In this document: in pieces, positions 9,013 to 17,986 of the stretch
Numbering within the stretch: the stretch's first letter is position 1
Layout of the letters: each line of letters begins with the position of its first letter
The notes under the pieces: generated by a model
What the model saw: the letters and a program-made list of their open reading frames with translations, nothing else
What the model was told of the DNA's origin: nothing
The model's database searches: none
Program-made: the position numbers and the translations under genes
Assembly: GCA_023525915.1 (NCBI GenBank)
Contig: CP026657.1
Span: forward strand, 3,062,001 to 3,126,000
Reading direction: 5' to 3'
Origin: Acetispira formosa (nom. nud.)
GTDB taxonomy: Bacteria > Desulfobacterota > Desulfarculia > Adiutricales > Adiutricaceae
DNA length: 64,000 bases

Positions 9013-9215
9013 CTGAAGAGAAGAGGGGGGCTCTGCCCCTCCACCCCGCAAGGGGTAAACCCCTTGACCCCACCGAAACTCCGGAGGAGTTTCGGTATGT
9101 TTTTTTAGGGGCGCTATAACTTGTATCGCAGGCGTGCGGTCAAATAAGGTGCCAGTGCAGAGGAGGACTACCGCTACCTCAGCACTGGGCATTAAGAAAA
9201 AATTGCGTGTCCGCT
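9013..9215 (+). repeat. RptE repeat with intrinsic terminator
   Basis: About 200 bp, the same sequence as 59001-59205 and, inverted, the copy split by IS110 (45150-45194 plus 46505-46645). It holds GGGGCTCTGCCCC, CCCCGCAAGGGG, then a terminator hairpin at 9072-9096 (ACCGAAACTCC/GGAGTTTCGGT) with a T run, and a distal REP-like palindrome (GCCAGTGC...GCACTGGGC). All three copies begin 10-20 bases after a stop codon in the gene's own direction. A collapsed remnant of RptF follows to about 9300. Confidence 0.8.
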
Positions 9216-9316
9216 CGGCCTCCGCCACATCATCACCATTGGCGAACCTTCTTCCCCCGCGCGGACCCCGTCTCCGGCCCACCGCCGACCAAGTTAATCG
9301 CAGTCAGATTCAAGCC

Positions 9317-11248
9317 CTAGCGGAGTTTGAAATTGTAAAGGCGGGTAGCGTTCAGCACCACTACAATGGCCCCCAGGTTGTGGACCAGGGCGCTCATGAC
9401 CGGCCCCATAACTCCGGTGGCCGCCAGAATCACAGCCACAATATTTATCCCCATGGCCAGCGAAATATTGACCTTGATGGTGGACAGGGTGCGGCGGGAT
9501 AGATTCATCAGATATGGCAGAGGCCGCAGATTGCCGGACAAAAGCGCTACATCGGCCGCCTCTATGGTCACGTCACTGCCCACATCACCCATGGCCAGCC
9601 CCACCGAAGCGCTTTTCAGGGCCGGAGCGTCGTTCAGGCCGTCACCGGTCATGGCCACGATGTTTCCGGCCGCTTCAAGCTCTTTTATGGCGCGGACCTT
9701 GTCCTCCGGCAAAAGGCCGGCCCGGACGTCATCAAAACCCAATTGCCCGGCTACCCGCCCGGCCGCTTTCTCATGATCCCCGGTCAGGAGGGCCGTCTTC
9801 AGGCCGGCCGCTTTCAAGTCGGCCATCAAGGCGCGGCTCTCCGGCCGGATGGTGTCGCTCAGGCCCAGAAGCCCGGCAATTTTTCCCCCACGGGCCAGCC
9901 AGACCACCGTGTCGCCCGCTTCCGACAGTTCATTCTCCGCCGCCAGTGTTTCAGCGGGAAGCTCAAGCCCGCCCCGCTCCATAAAAGCCCGGCGGCCAGC
10001 CAGTATTTCATGGCCGTCAATAACAGCCGTCACCCCCAGACCGGGTTCCATTGAAAAACCGCCCGCCGGTTCAAAAGCCAGACCCTTTTCGCGGGCCGAC
10101 TGAACAATGGCCTGACCCAATGGGTGCTCAGACTGCGATTCAACCGAAGCGGCCAGTGCCAGGATTTCGTCTTCGTCCAGCCCAAATCCCCTCACGGCAT
10201 CCAGCTTCAGTTCACCGGTGGTCAGGGTGCCGGTCTTGTCGAAAACCATGTAATTTACTTTGCCCAGCCGCTCCAGCGCTTCGCCGGACCGCACCAGCAC
10301 CCCCTGCTTGGTGGCCGCGCCAATAGCCGCCACAATGGCCGTGGGCGTGGCCAGCACCAAGCCGCAGGGGCAGAAGACGATCAATATGCTCACCGCCCTG
10401 ATAATATCGCCGGTGGTGAGGCCCACCACAATGGCCAGCACAATGGCCGCCGGAACGATCACCGTGGCCCAGCGGTCAGCGGTGCGGGCCAGCTTGGCCT
10501 TTTTGCTGTCGGCCTCTTCCACCAGCCGGATCAGGCGGGCCAGCGAAGAATCGGAGCCGACCCTCTCGGCTTTCATTTCGATGGCCCCATAACGGTTGAG
10601 CCCGCCGCTGAGCACCTTGTCCCCCGGCAGCCGGTCCACCGGCAGGGATTCGCCGGTTATGGCCGACAGGTCCACCGCTGTTTCACCGCTGGTGACCACC
10701 CCGTCCACCGCGATGGTTTCGCCGGGGCGCACCCGCAGGGTCTGCCCGGCCCGTACTTCAGAAGCCGGGATCATTTTTTCCACGCCGTTTTCTACCAGGT
10801 GCGCCATTTGCGGAGAAAGGTTCAGAAGCCTTTTCAGCCCGGCTTTGGAGCGGCGGACGGTACGTTCCTCCAGAAGCTCGCCCAGCATCATCAGAAAGGC
10901 CACTTCACCGGCCGCGAATATTTCCTTCACACACACCGCCGCAATCAGGGCCAGTGAAATCAGAAGCCCGGCTTTAACGTCAAAACTTTCGATCATGGCT
11001 TCGGCGGCTTCCTTTATTATTGGAACCCCGCAGAGGAAAACAGCCACCCAGGCCGGGTCCAGCGGCCAGCCCGCCGCCTCCGGCATCTGAACGCCGGTGT
11101 AGGACAGACCAAAACTCACGGCCAGGCTAAGGCCGGAAATGATGGCAATTATCAGCTCACTGCGATGTGATTCCGTTTCAGGCGCATCAGAAGCGATTTC
11201 CTGACGATTGGGCAGGGCCAGGCTCCCCTGTGCTTGTTCAGTGCTCAT
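9317..11248 (-). CDS. P1B-type heavy-metal translocating ATPase
   Basis: 643 aa inner-membrane pump that exports a soft metal cation by ATP-driven phosphorylation. It lacks an N-terminal metal-binding (HMA) domain. Membrane helices precede the A-domain (TGES at 198-201). The membrane metal site is CPC at 293-295. The phosphorylated Asp is D337 in DKTGT, the His-Pro motif is in SEHPLGQAI, and the hinge is GDGLNDAP. The last helix reads MSALVHNLGAIVVVLNATRL, which has neither the MxxSS of copper pumps nor the DxG of zinc pumps, so the metal cannot be fixed. A CsoR-type operator lies in its promoter and a copper-type CsoR is 6 kb away, which favours Cu(I) or a related metal. Start behind GGAGCTGAACT. 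Confidence 0.88.
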   Translation of the reverse strand: MSTEQAQGSLALPNRQEIASDAPETESHRSELIIAIISGLSLAVSFGLSYTGVQMPEAAGWPLDPAWVAVFLCGVPIIKEAAEAMIESFDVKAGLLISLALIAAVCVKEIFAAGEVAFLMMLGELLEERTVRRSKAGLKRLLNLSPQMAHLVENGVEKMIPASEVRAGQTLRVRPGETIAVDGVVTSGETAVDLSAITGESLPVDRLPGDKVLSGGLNRYGAIEMKAERVGSDSSLARLIRLVEEADSKKAKLARTADRWATVIVPAAIVLAIVVGLTTGDIIRAVSILIVFCPCGLVLATPTAIVAAIGAATKQGVLVRSGEALERLGKVNYMVFDKTGTLTTGELKLDAVRGFGLDEDEILALAASVESQSEHPLGQAIVQSAREKGLAFEPAGGFSMEPGLGVTAVIDGHEILAGRRAFMERGGLELPAETLAAENELSEAGDTVVWLARGGKIAGLLGLSDTIRPESRALMADLKAAGLKTALLTGDHEKAAGRVAGQLGFDDVRAGLLPEDKVRAIKELEAAGNIVAMTGDGLNDAPALKSASVGLAMGDVGSDVTIEAADVALLSGNLRPLPYLMNLSRRTLSTIKVNISLAMGINIVAVILAATGVMGPVMSALVHNLGAIVVVLNATRLYNFKLR

Positions 11249-11283
11249 AGTTCAGCTCCATGACAAAATTTAAAAATATACGG

Positions 11284-11298
11284 TACCCCCTATAGGTA
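11284..11298. promoter_or_regulatory. CsoR-like operator upstream of the metal ATPase
   Basis: TACCCCCTATAGGTA, 36-50 bases upstream of the ATPase start codon. The TACC..GGTA arms with an internal G tract (TATAGGGGGTA on the coding strand) are the pattern of CsoR/RcnR-family operators. The predicted regulator is the CsoR at 17356-17634. Binding is inference. Confidence 0.55.
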
Positions 11299-11510
11299 TA
11301 TTCAGATTAATTGAAACTCATTCTCATGTCAAGCGGCTTTTTTAGGGCGGCAAGGGATGACATTGTGGTAAAATGCTGGTATACTTTGTGATAAATGACT
11401 ATAGGTAAATCCCATACCAGCGATTTTAAGATGGGAGCTGTCGTTCATTTTCCAATCAATTATCGCCTGTCCTTCGAAAGTTGTGAAAGCCCCGGCAGAG
11501 GAAACGTAAA

Positions 11511-13046
11511 ATGAAGTCTTGCAAGTTTGTAATAGGATTGGCCGTTCTTATGGGGATCAGCCTTTTCACGGCCGGCTTGGCCATGGCCGTTGAGGTGGGG
11601 CAGGTCATCTCCCTCAAACCCGGAGTTACCGCCCAGAGAAATGGACAAAAAGTCGCTCTGAAAATGTCCAGCCGGGTGCATGACACTGACACCCTCATAA
11701 CCGACGCCACCGGCCGGGTTCAGATTCTGTTCGATGACGACAGCACTGTCTCTTTGAGTTCGAATTCCAACCTCAGCCTCCTGTCAGTTGTTCCTTCCGG
11801 CGGCAATGAGGAATTCAAGGCTCATCTGGGCCACGGGCTGGCCCGTTTCATCACCGGCAAAATAGTGGAGAATAACCCCGACGGCTTCACCCTCACCGCC
11901 CCGGAAGCGACCATAGGCATACGCGGCACCATCTTCGCCGTGGAATCGCTGGATAGCAGAACGACCACGGTCTACATTTTCAGCGCTGAAACCCATGGGC
12001 AGCTCGGCGACGTGATGGTCAACTCCATGCCCATAGCCGGTGGCTTCAAAATAACCGTGCCCGGCGGCCAGCCGCAGCAAATGAGCAATGATGAATGGAA
12101 TGGGGTGACCAACCTCACCCAGGCCAGGAGCGGAGCGGCTGCAACCGAAACCGCCGAAGCGGAACCGGAAGCGGCCGCCACTGAAACCGCTCAGGCTGAA
12201 ACGACCGAATCAGGCACGGCTCAGTCTGAAACCATGGTGGCCTCGGCCGCGGGTACTGAAAGCCCTGGCGCGGCGGTAAATGCCCCCCAGCCGGAAACCA
12301 AAACCCAGACCGTGGCTGATCTGGCCGAACAGGCTCAACAACCTGCAACCCCCAGCCAGCCTGCTCCTGAACAGCCGGGGGATCCCGATCCTGGACTGCC
12401 GGGGCAGCCCGATCCTGGACTGCCGGATCCCGAAGTGCCGACCCCGGAGGTACCGGGTCCTGGAGATCCCGATCCCGGACTGCCTGATCCAGAGTTGCCG
12501 ACCCCTGAAGTACCGGGGCCTGGGGACCCTGATCCCGGACTGCCTGAGCCCGGAGTGCCGGATCCTGAGTTGCCGGTTCTGCCCACACCCAATTTCAATG
12601 CCCATGTCAGTGGGAGCATGTCTTCCATCCTTCTCGATTACGGTTTGGTGGACGGAGGCAGCCAGTTCGGATTTGACATCAATCTGGATCCAAATGACGG
12701 ACAGGTCTCAAACGCGACCATGCAACAATACCTCACCGAGTTTGGTTCTGGAACTGTGAAATACGACTACAATCTTATAAACGGATCGGGAGTCGCGTCA
12801 AATGGTTCAGTTGACATAAGCGGCTTTGAGAGAAGGCCTAATACCACCTTCAAGTTGGACGGAATCAATATGGACCCGAGTGGTGCGTATATCAATATGC
12901 ACGTTGATGGGCTTAACTCCGGTCATGCGGAAAATGTCTCGGGGTATTATGAGGTTATGGGCGGCAGTTCCTTTACTGGCCGCGGTGACTCCGGCTCATT
13001 GGATGGTATAATCAACATGGAGGATCCATCAGTGGTCATACCTTAA
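11511..13046 (+). CDS. Exported FecR-domain protein with Pro/Asp repeats
   Basis: 511 aa. Signal peptide (about 1-26, ending GLAMA). A FecR domain follows (about 30-180), with the typical VKLMSSRVHDTDTLITDATGRVQILFDDDSTVSL-like and GIRGTIF pieces. FecR domains are periplasmic sensors or peptidoglycan-bound structural domains. Residues about 200-285 are Ala/Glu/Thr-rich. Residues about 285-360 are repeats of the PDPGLPDPE / VPTPEVPGPGD type. The last 145 residues form a Gly/Ser/Asn-rich domain I do not recognise. It faces the outer-membrane barrel and the CHASE2 cyclase convergently (30-base gap to the barrel gene), a combination that suggests a cell-envelope sensory unit. RBS AGAGGAAACG. Confidence 0.82.
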   Translation: MKSCKFVIGLAVLMGISLFTAGLAMAVEVGQVISLKPGVTAQRNGQKVALKMSSRVHDTDTLITDATGRVQILFDDDSTVSLSSNSNLSLLSVVPSGGNEEFKAHLGHGLARFITGKIVENNPDGFTLTAPEATIGIRGTIFAVESLDSRTTTVYIFSAETHGQLGDVMVNSMPIAGGFKITVPGGQPQQMSNDEWNGVTNLTQARSGAAATETAEAEPEAAATETAQAETTESGTAQSETMVASAAGTESPGAAVNAPQPETKTQTVADLAEQAQQPATPSQPAPEQPGDPDPGLPGQPDPGLPDPEVPTPEVPGPGDPDPGLPDPELPTPEVPGPGDPDPGLPEPGVPDPELPVLPTPNFNAHVSGSMSSILLDYGLVDGGSQFGFDINLDPNDGQVSNATMQQYLTEFGSGTVKYDYNLINGSGVASNGSVDISGFERRPNTTFKLDGINMDPSGAYINMHVDGLNSGHAENVSGYYEVMGGSSFTGRGDSGSLDGIINMEDPSVVIP

Positions 13047-13075
13047 ACTTTCCGGCCGTGCCACAAAAAAAACAT

Positions 13076-14428
13076 TCAAAAGCTATAAGCCAAACCCAGG
13101 CTGACCATGGTCTGATCATATATATATAGCCCGCTGTTGGATTTATTGGTGGTGTATTGGTATAACAATTCAGTGGACCAGGATTCATTCAGCCGGTGGG
13201 TCAGGGAAGCCCCCATCCGCCATTTGCGGTCGCGGCGGTTATCTTTTTCCAGAGCCGTGGCCGGTCCCTGATATTTGTCTTCCGAATAAGTGGCAAAAGG
13301 GCTGAGCTCGGTTTTATAGGGCAGCGTGAAAACCAGGCGGAGCGATTCTTCCCAGCCGTTATAGCAATAGTTCTTCACTTTGGCTGAAGCGCCGTTATAG
13401 CGAACCCCGGCGATAATTTGATTCCCGTTTTCAAAAGTGTAGCCCAAATATTGGCCCAGGCCGTAATAAAGGCCGTTGTAGCCGGGAGACCGGCTGTAAT
13501 CACGCCTGGCAAAGTCGCCCCTGGTGGTCAGCCGCCAGGCCGGGCTGAGGGCCTTGACATGGGTCAGCTCCGCGCCCAGGGAACTGACATGCTGAAAAAA
13601 TTCATAATCGAATATTTCGGCTTTGAAACGAAAATCAAGGAGCGAATCCGAGGTGAGATAGCGCATGCCCACCGCGCCGCGCAGCCATTGGGAATACCGG
13701 CTGCGGGTGGTGGCCAGGTCGTTGTTGAAATTGCCGCGAATATAGGTGTGAAGATCGGCCACCAGCCAGGCCGGGCCGTCAATTCTGGTTCTTTTGCTGA
13801 AATCAAGATTGGCCCCCAGATAGGCGGCGGCGGTCTCTTTACTTTTGGCGTCGTCCACCCTCACCCGCCAGGCGCCCAAATCCAGAATATTGCTGCCCGG
13901 CCCCTGATTGGCGTTTGAGTCATAAATCCCGCCAAAGCGGAACCGCCCGTGGACAATCACCCGCAAGGGGTCTTCTTCCACAGCCGCCTTCGGAACGGCC
14001 GCCTCTCCCCCCAGAGCCCGAATTGTGTCGGCCACTTTCGCAGCGCTTTTTACATCTCCCAAATCCACATAAACTTTGTGCAGCTCAACATGCAGCCTCA
14101 GAGTGCGCGGATATTTTTCCAGCAACAGTTCATAGGCCATAACCGCCTGATTGCGCCGGCCTGAAGCGTTGGCCGCCCTGGCCAGAACATACACCACGGC
14201 ATCCTGTTCCGGGTCCTGTCTGAAAAGGCGCATGGCCAGTTCATAGGCTTCCGCCGGCTTTCTCTGGTTCAACAGAGTGATCACTTCAGCGGCGGCCGCA
14301 TCAACCGCTGATCGAACCGCGGGATTGGTCTGATCGGCCATAACCGGGGCCGCTGAAAAAAGAAGAATAACGAGCGGCATCACCACCCGCAGCAATTTGA
14401 TATGTTTTATGATATTTTCAACCATCAT
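13076..14428 (-). CDS. Outer-membrane beta-barrel protein with N-terminal TPR-like region
   Basis: 450 aa. Signal peptide (about 1-31, ending PVMA). A helical TPR-like region follows (about 35-140; RKPAEAYELAMRLFRQDPE, GRRNQAVMAYELLLEKYP). A beta barrel of about 300 residues, rich in alternating aromatic strands (GRFRFGGIYDSN, LVADLHTYIRGNF, WRMGASLTHRL), ends in LGLAYSF, with the terminal Phe that BamA uses. The architecture matches DUF560/Slam-like or porin-family proteins. Whether it exports a partner or is a pore is unknown. It follows the cyclase gene by 96 bases on the same strand and is likely cotranscribed. Confidence 0.78.
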   Translation of the reverse strand: MMVENIIKHIKLLRVVMPLVILLFSAAPVMADQTNPAVRSAVDAAAAEVITLLNQRKPAEAYELAMRLFRQDPEQDAVVYVLARAANASGRRNQAVMAYELLLEKYPRTLRLHVELHKVYVDLGDVKSAAKVADTIRALGGEAAVPKAAVEEDPLRVIVHGRFRFGGIYDSNANQGPGSNILDLGAWRVRVDDAKSKETAAAYLGANLDFSKRTRIDGPAWLVADLHTYIRGNFNNDLATTRSRYSQWLRGAVGMRYLTSDSLLDFRFKAEIFDYEFFQHVSSLGAELTHVKALSPAWRLTTRGDFARRDYSRSPGYNGLYYGLGQYLGYTFENGNQIIAGVRYNGASAKVKNYCYNGWEESLRLVFTLPYKTELSPFATYSEDKYQGPATALEKDNRRDRKWRMGASLTHRLNESWSTELLYQYTTNKSNSGLYIYDQTMVSLGLAYSF

Positions 14429-14524
14429 TTATTGATTTCTTTGACACAGGCTGAAGCCAGGCCCCATTTCCTGAACTCACCGGGAAATCTTCTCATACCA
14501 AGATAACGGTAGTTCAATGGTTTT

Positions 14525-16708
14525 CTACTTGCTGGTCATAACCCAAACCCCATCCCAGTCTTCGGGCGGTGAATCAGCCAGTTTTAGACAGCGCTCGCAA
14601 TATACCTGATAAATCCTGATCGGGAAATCCGCGGCCAAAGCGGAGAATGATTCCAGTGCTCCGCTGAAATCACCATTCTGGTAGAGGCTGATAGCCCACC
14701 TGTGCCTGATCAGTTCATCCTTCCTTTCGTTGGCTTCGTCTCTGCGTAAAGGGATAAATACAGAGACTGGAAGATGTTTGCCTTTAACCCGCAGCACATC
14801 CAGCGGTTGGAAAAAATAGGACGGGCCGCAGAGCGTCGCCGTTTCCTCACTCACCACAACTTCCACTCCATAGACGGAACACAGCCCTTCCAGACGGGAA
14901 GCCAGGTTGACGTTATCGCCGATGATCGTGTAGTTCAGCAATTCTTCGGAGCCCATGTTGCCCACAAAAACTTTTCCGGTATGAAGCCCCACCCCCATGG
15001 CCAGGGATTTGCCGCCCCCTTCACGCTGTTCGTCATTGAAGCGCTGTAAGCTTTCCTGCATGGCCAGGGCGGTTTCCACCGCCAGCCGGGGGTGATTGGG
15101 CACCGGCACGGGCGCGTTCCAGAAAGCCATCAGGGCGTCGCCGATGAATTTATCCATGGTGCCGCCGTTTTGCCGCACCAGGGCGGTCATGCGGGTGAAA
15201 TAACGATTCAGGAGCGAGACTATTTCCCGGGGGGCCAGCGATTCCGACATAGTGGTAAAGCCGCGGATATCGGTGAACATGATGGTCACTTCCAGTTCTT
15301 CGCCGGAAAAGATATCGCCGCTTCGGCGGGCGATGCGTTCCACCACCGTGGGGGCCACATAGCGGGCAAACGATCGCCTGAGAACACGTTTTTGCTTTTC
15401 CTCTTCCCAGAAGCGCATAAAAACCAGGCCGGCCCCCATGAGCGCGACCACCAGGGCCCCATACAGGGGGGACAGATAAAGGTTGTGCTCCCGGAAAAGA
15501 TACAGCGAACCATACACGGTCGCAACCAGAAAAACCACCCCCACCGGAAGATACACCCGAGGGCGGCTGAAGCCGAAAGCCACGCCGGAGATCAGGCCCA
15601 GGAACACAATCAGCCCGGCCTGGGCCGCCGGAGACCAGGGCGGCAGGACCAGATAGTGGCCGGTGGCTATGGCGTCTAGGACGTCGGCGTGTATTTCCAC
15701 CCCAGGATAGACCCGCTCAAAAGGGGTGAGGCGAAGATCCATGAGTCCGGGGGCCGAGGCCCCGACGAAAGCGATGCGGCCGGCCAGCTCTTCATCGGAA
15801 ATATGCCCCCCCAGGACGTCCCCCGCGCTGAAGTAGGCGAATTTTCTTCGGCCGCCCTTATAATAGACGTTGAAACTTCCGTCAGTATTGAGCGGAATGG
15901 ATAAATCGCCGACGGAGATAGAGGTCAGTCCATAAGGGTCCAGCCACACCTGAACGGAATCGACGCCCATGGCCGCCATCAAAACCCTGACAGCCAGGGT
16001 CAGGTATATTTCGTCATTGATGAGGGCGGCCATCTGAATGCGCCTGGCCACGCCGTCGCGGTCTGAAACCAGATTTAGAAGCCCCACCGGAGCGGCCTGA
16101 CGCAGCGCCTCCAATGGAACGGAAGCGCCCCGGCTGGGGGTGAGGGCCTCATCCAGAAAGGGGGAGCCGGGCGCCCCGCGCACAATATGGGAAGGCGTGA
16201 AGGCGCCGGGGGGAACCTGGTTCATTCTTCCGTCAAAATAGGCGTACATTCCCAAAACTACAGGCGCGTCGCGCAGGGTGTCGGCCAGCATCTGATCATA
16301 GTCGAACATGTTTTCCGGCAGCCCGGACAAATCCAGATCCAGCCCCCGAAAACGTTTGAGGTCACGCTGGAGGAGGGCCGGAGAGGTGCGGTCGTCTTCG
16401 ATCAAAAGAATATCCAGCCCAATGGCGGCAACTCCCTTTTGCCGCAGTTTATCGACCAGATCAGCCAGAAGATATCGCGGCCAGGGCCATTGGCCGTATT
16501 GGGCCAGGCTCCTTTCATCAATATCGATGACCACCGGAATGTCCGACAGGGGCACTTCTTTCTGAAAGTGCATCCAGGTGTCGTAAATTTTGGCGTCAGC
16601 CAGAACCATGAGCTGCGACCGCCCGATATAGGCGGCAAAAACAGCCACAATTATGCCCGCGATCAACAGAGGCGCGGTTAATTTTTTGAGACGGCCAAAT
16701 CTAATCAT
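14525..16708 (-). CDS. CHASE2-domain adenylate/guanylate cyclase
   Basis: 727 aa sensor cyclase. Helix near 11-28, a large extracytoplasmic CHASE2 domain (about 30-345; VVIDIDERSLAQYGQWPWPR, FVGASAPGLMDLRLTPF), three helices (about 360-430), and a cytoplasmic class III cyclase domain (about 470-650). The metal-binding Asp residues are in TDIRGF (D480) and FIGDALMAFW. The dimer-site residues are in NYTIIGDNVNLASRLEG. A C-terminal extension of about 70 residues ends the protein. It should turn an envelope signal into cAMP or cGMP; the substrate is not decided by the residues I can judge. The partner genes are the barrel protein downstream and the FecR protein opposite. Confidence 0.9.
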   Translation of the reverse strand: MIRFGRLKKLTAPLLIAGIIVAVFAAYIGRSQLMVLADAKIYDTWMHFQKEVPLSDIPVVIDIDERSLAQYGQWPWPRYLLADLVDKLRQKGVAAIGLDILLIEDDRTSPALLQRDLKRFRGLDLDLSGLPENMFDYDQMLADTLRDAPVVLGMYAYFDGRMNQVPPGAFTPSHIVRGAPGSPFLDEALTPSRGASVPLEALRQAAPVGLLNLVSDRDGVARRIQMAALINDEIYLTLAVRVLMAAMGVDSVQVWLDPYGLTSISVGDLSIPLNTDGSFNVYYKGGRRKFAYFSAGDVLGGHISDEELAGRIAFVGASAPGLMDLRLTPFERVYPGVEIHADVLDAIATGHYLVLPPWSPAAQAGLIVFLGLISGVAFGFSRPRVYLPVGVVFLVATVYGSLYLFREHNLYLSPLYGALVVALMGAGLVFMRFWEEEKQKRVLRRSFARYVAPTVVERIARRSGDIFSGEELEVTIMFTDIRGFTTMSESLAPREIVSLLNRYFTRMTALVRQNGGTMDKFIGDALMAFWNAPVPVPNHPRLAVETALAMQESLQRFNDEQREGGGKSLAMGVGLHTGKVFVGNMGSEELLNYTIIGDNVNLASRLEGLCSVYGVEVVVSEETATLCGPSYFFQPLDVLRVKGKHLPVSVFIPLRRDEANERKDELIRHRWAISLYQNGDFSGALESFSALAADFPIRIYQVYCERCLKLADSPPEDWDGVWVMTSK

Positions 16709-17205
16709 CGGGAAAGCGTTCGTATATATTCAGCATTCTCATTATGGCTTTTTTCCTTCAACCCACGGCTCCCGGCCGACGGCCGTTCAGACTTAAAACC
16801 GATCATTGGCGCTCTGTCACACTATTGTCCGGTCCGCCATTTTCAATATTGGCGGCTAAAATGAGACCGGCTATATTTTCGTTGCGATATAAGAATAATT
16901 CAGGCGTGTTTATAGGCGGATTTCACTTGAGAAAATATTCAAGAAAACACTCGAAAACAAGTTCATCATGCGCCAGATAAATTATTCTCGATTCGTCCGA
17001 GCCCATTTTCAGGCTCCTGCATATTTGTCCTCAGTCAGAGCGAGATAGTGATTCGCGATTCGAAAGTCTTTACTTTTAATGAATATTGTATAGTATTTCA
17101 TATATTAAAGCAAATGCCCGGCCCGTGCCGCGCCCCCTTAAAGTCACGCTGGCAGCGGATGACCGCTGCCGGGTCGGCCGTCACTGAGGGCCAGGTCGAG
17201 TGGGA

Positions 17206-17294
17206 GCCGGAAGCCGGGGATTGTTTTTGTCCCGGCTCCGTGACTAAAGACCCCCGGAACGGAGGCGGGACAAAAACAATCCCCGGCTTCCGGC
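17206..17294. repeat. RptB long hairpin repeat; rest of the 16709-17355 gap
   Basis: The loop is the same as in the copy at 210-293 (GTGACTAAAGACCCCCGGAAC), but both arms are different in sequence (GCCGGAAGCCGGGGATTGTT and its complement). The rest of the 16709-17355 gap holds a decayed RptA-like start near 16741 and otherwise nothing I can name. Confidence 0.8.
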
Positions 17295-17355
17295 GGGTCA
17301 ATGGATGTTAGAAAAATTAACCGTTACATGTTACCTGGCGTGAGCAGCAGAATTA

Positions 17356-17634
17356 TCACTGAGACATGCGGGAAAACTGCTCCAGGGCGGTCAGGAGCCG
17401 GTCGATGGTTTCATCGAATTCGCCTTTTTTAAAGCCGTCCAGCACACAGTGATGCAGGTGGCTTTCCAGGAGACTCTGCCCGGCTTTATGCAGGGCCGCT
17501 TTGGCGGCGGCTACTTGAACCAGGATGTCCTCACAGGGCCGGTCATCCTCAACCATATTGATTATGCCGCGAATCTGGCCCTCCACCCTTTTCAGGCGGC
17601 TCACCGTCTGCGCACTGTCGGAACATTGTTTCAT
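17356..17634 (-). CDS. csoR: CsoR-family copper-sensing repressor
   Basis: 92 aa, all-helical DUF156 family. These tetrameric repressors release DNA on binding Cu(I). The Cu(I) triad is present: C34 (in DRPCEDIL), H59 and C63 (in ESHLHHCVL), four residues apart as in mycobacterial CsoR. That makes copper more likely than nickel or formaldehyde types. An extra Cys4 is near the N-terminus. The gene is monocistronic. The only operator-like site I found is at 11284-11298, in front of the P1B ATPase. Confidence 0.9.
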   Translation of the reverse strand: MKQCSDSAQTVSRLKRVEGQIRGIINMVEDDRPCEDILVQVAAAKAALHKAGQSLLESHLHHCVLDGFKKGEFDETIDRLLTALEQFSRMSQ

Positions 17635-17640
17635 GGCGTT

Positions 17641-17985
17641 TTTCCTTAAACTTACAGTGTGACGCCGAGCAAAAAATGTGATTTTTGCTCGGCGGCTATC
17701 ATTTTTGGCTTCGAAACCAGTCGCTGGCGAGCAATTCTCAAAGTAAACTTTTCCCCTGAACTTGTGGCGTGCAGCTACACAAAAAGCGTGGTTTTTGTTT
17801 CGCGAGTTGCTATTTTACCGTAAAAACCAGTCGCTGGCGCTCCGTCGCCCCAGTGGGGCGACCTGCTATTGGGGCGACCTGCTATTTTGAAATTGCCGTC
17901 TACTTTGAGAATTGCTGGTCGCTGGCGCTCCGTCTCGCGTTCGCTCGACCTGCTATTTTAAGTGTTGGACAGACAGCCCATTTCG
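17641..17985 (+). repeat. Composite RptA: old copy interrupted by a newer copy
   Basis: An outer, diverged RptA (with a GCCGAGCAAAAA...TTTTTGCTCGGC hairpin) is interrupted by a second RptA at 17729-17917. The outer copy resumes at GTCGCTGGCGCTCCGTCTCG, and the composite ends at the stop codon of the downstream minus-strand gene. Confidence 0.75.
17729..17917 (+). mobile_element. RptA MITE nested in RptA, 9-bp target duplication
   Basis: 189 bp bounded by GAGCAATTCT and AGAATTGCTG. It is flanked on both sides by GTCGCTGGC (17720-17728 and 17918-17926), which is part of the conserved block of the host RptA copy. This shows the family transposed after the outer copy was in place. Confidence 0.82.
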
Positions 17986-17986
17986 A

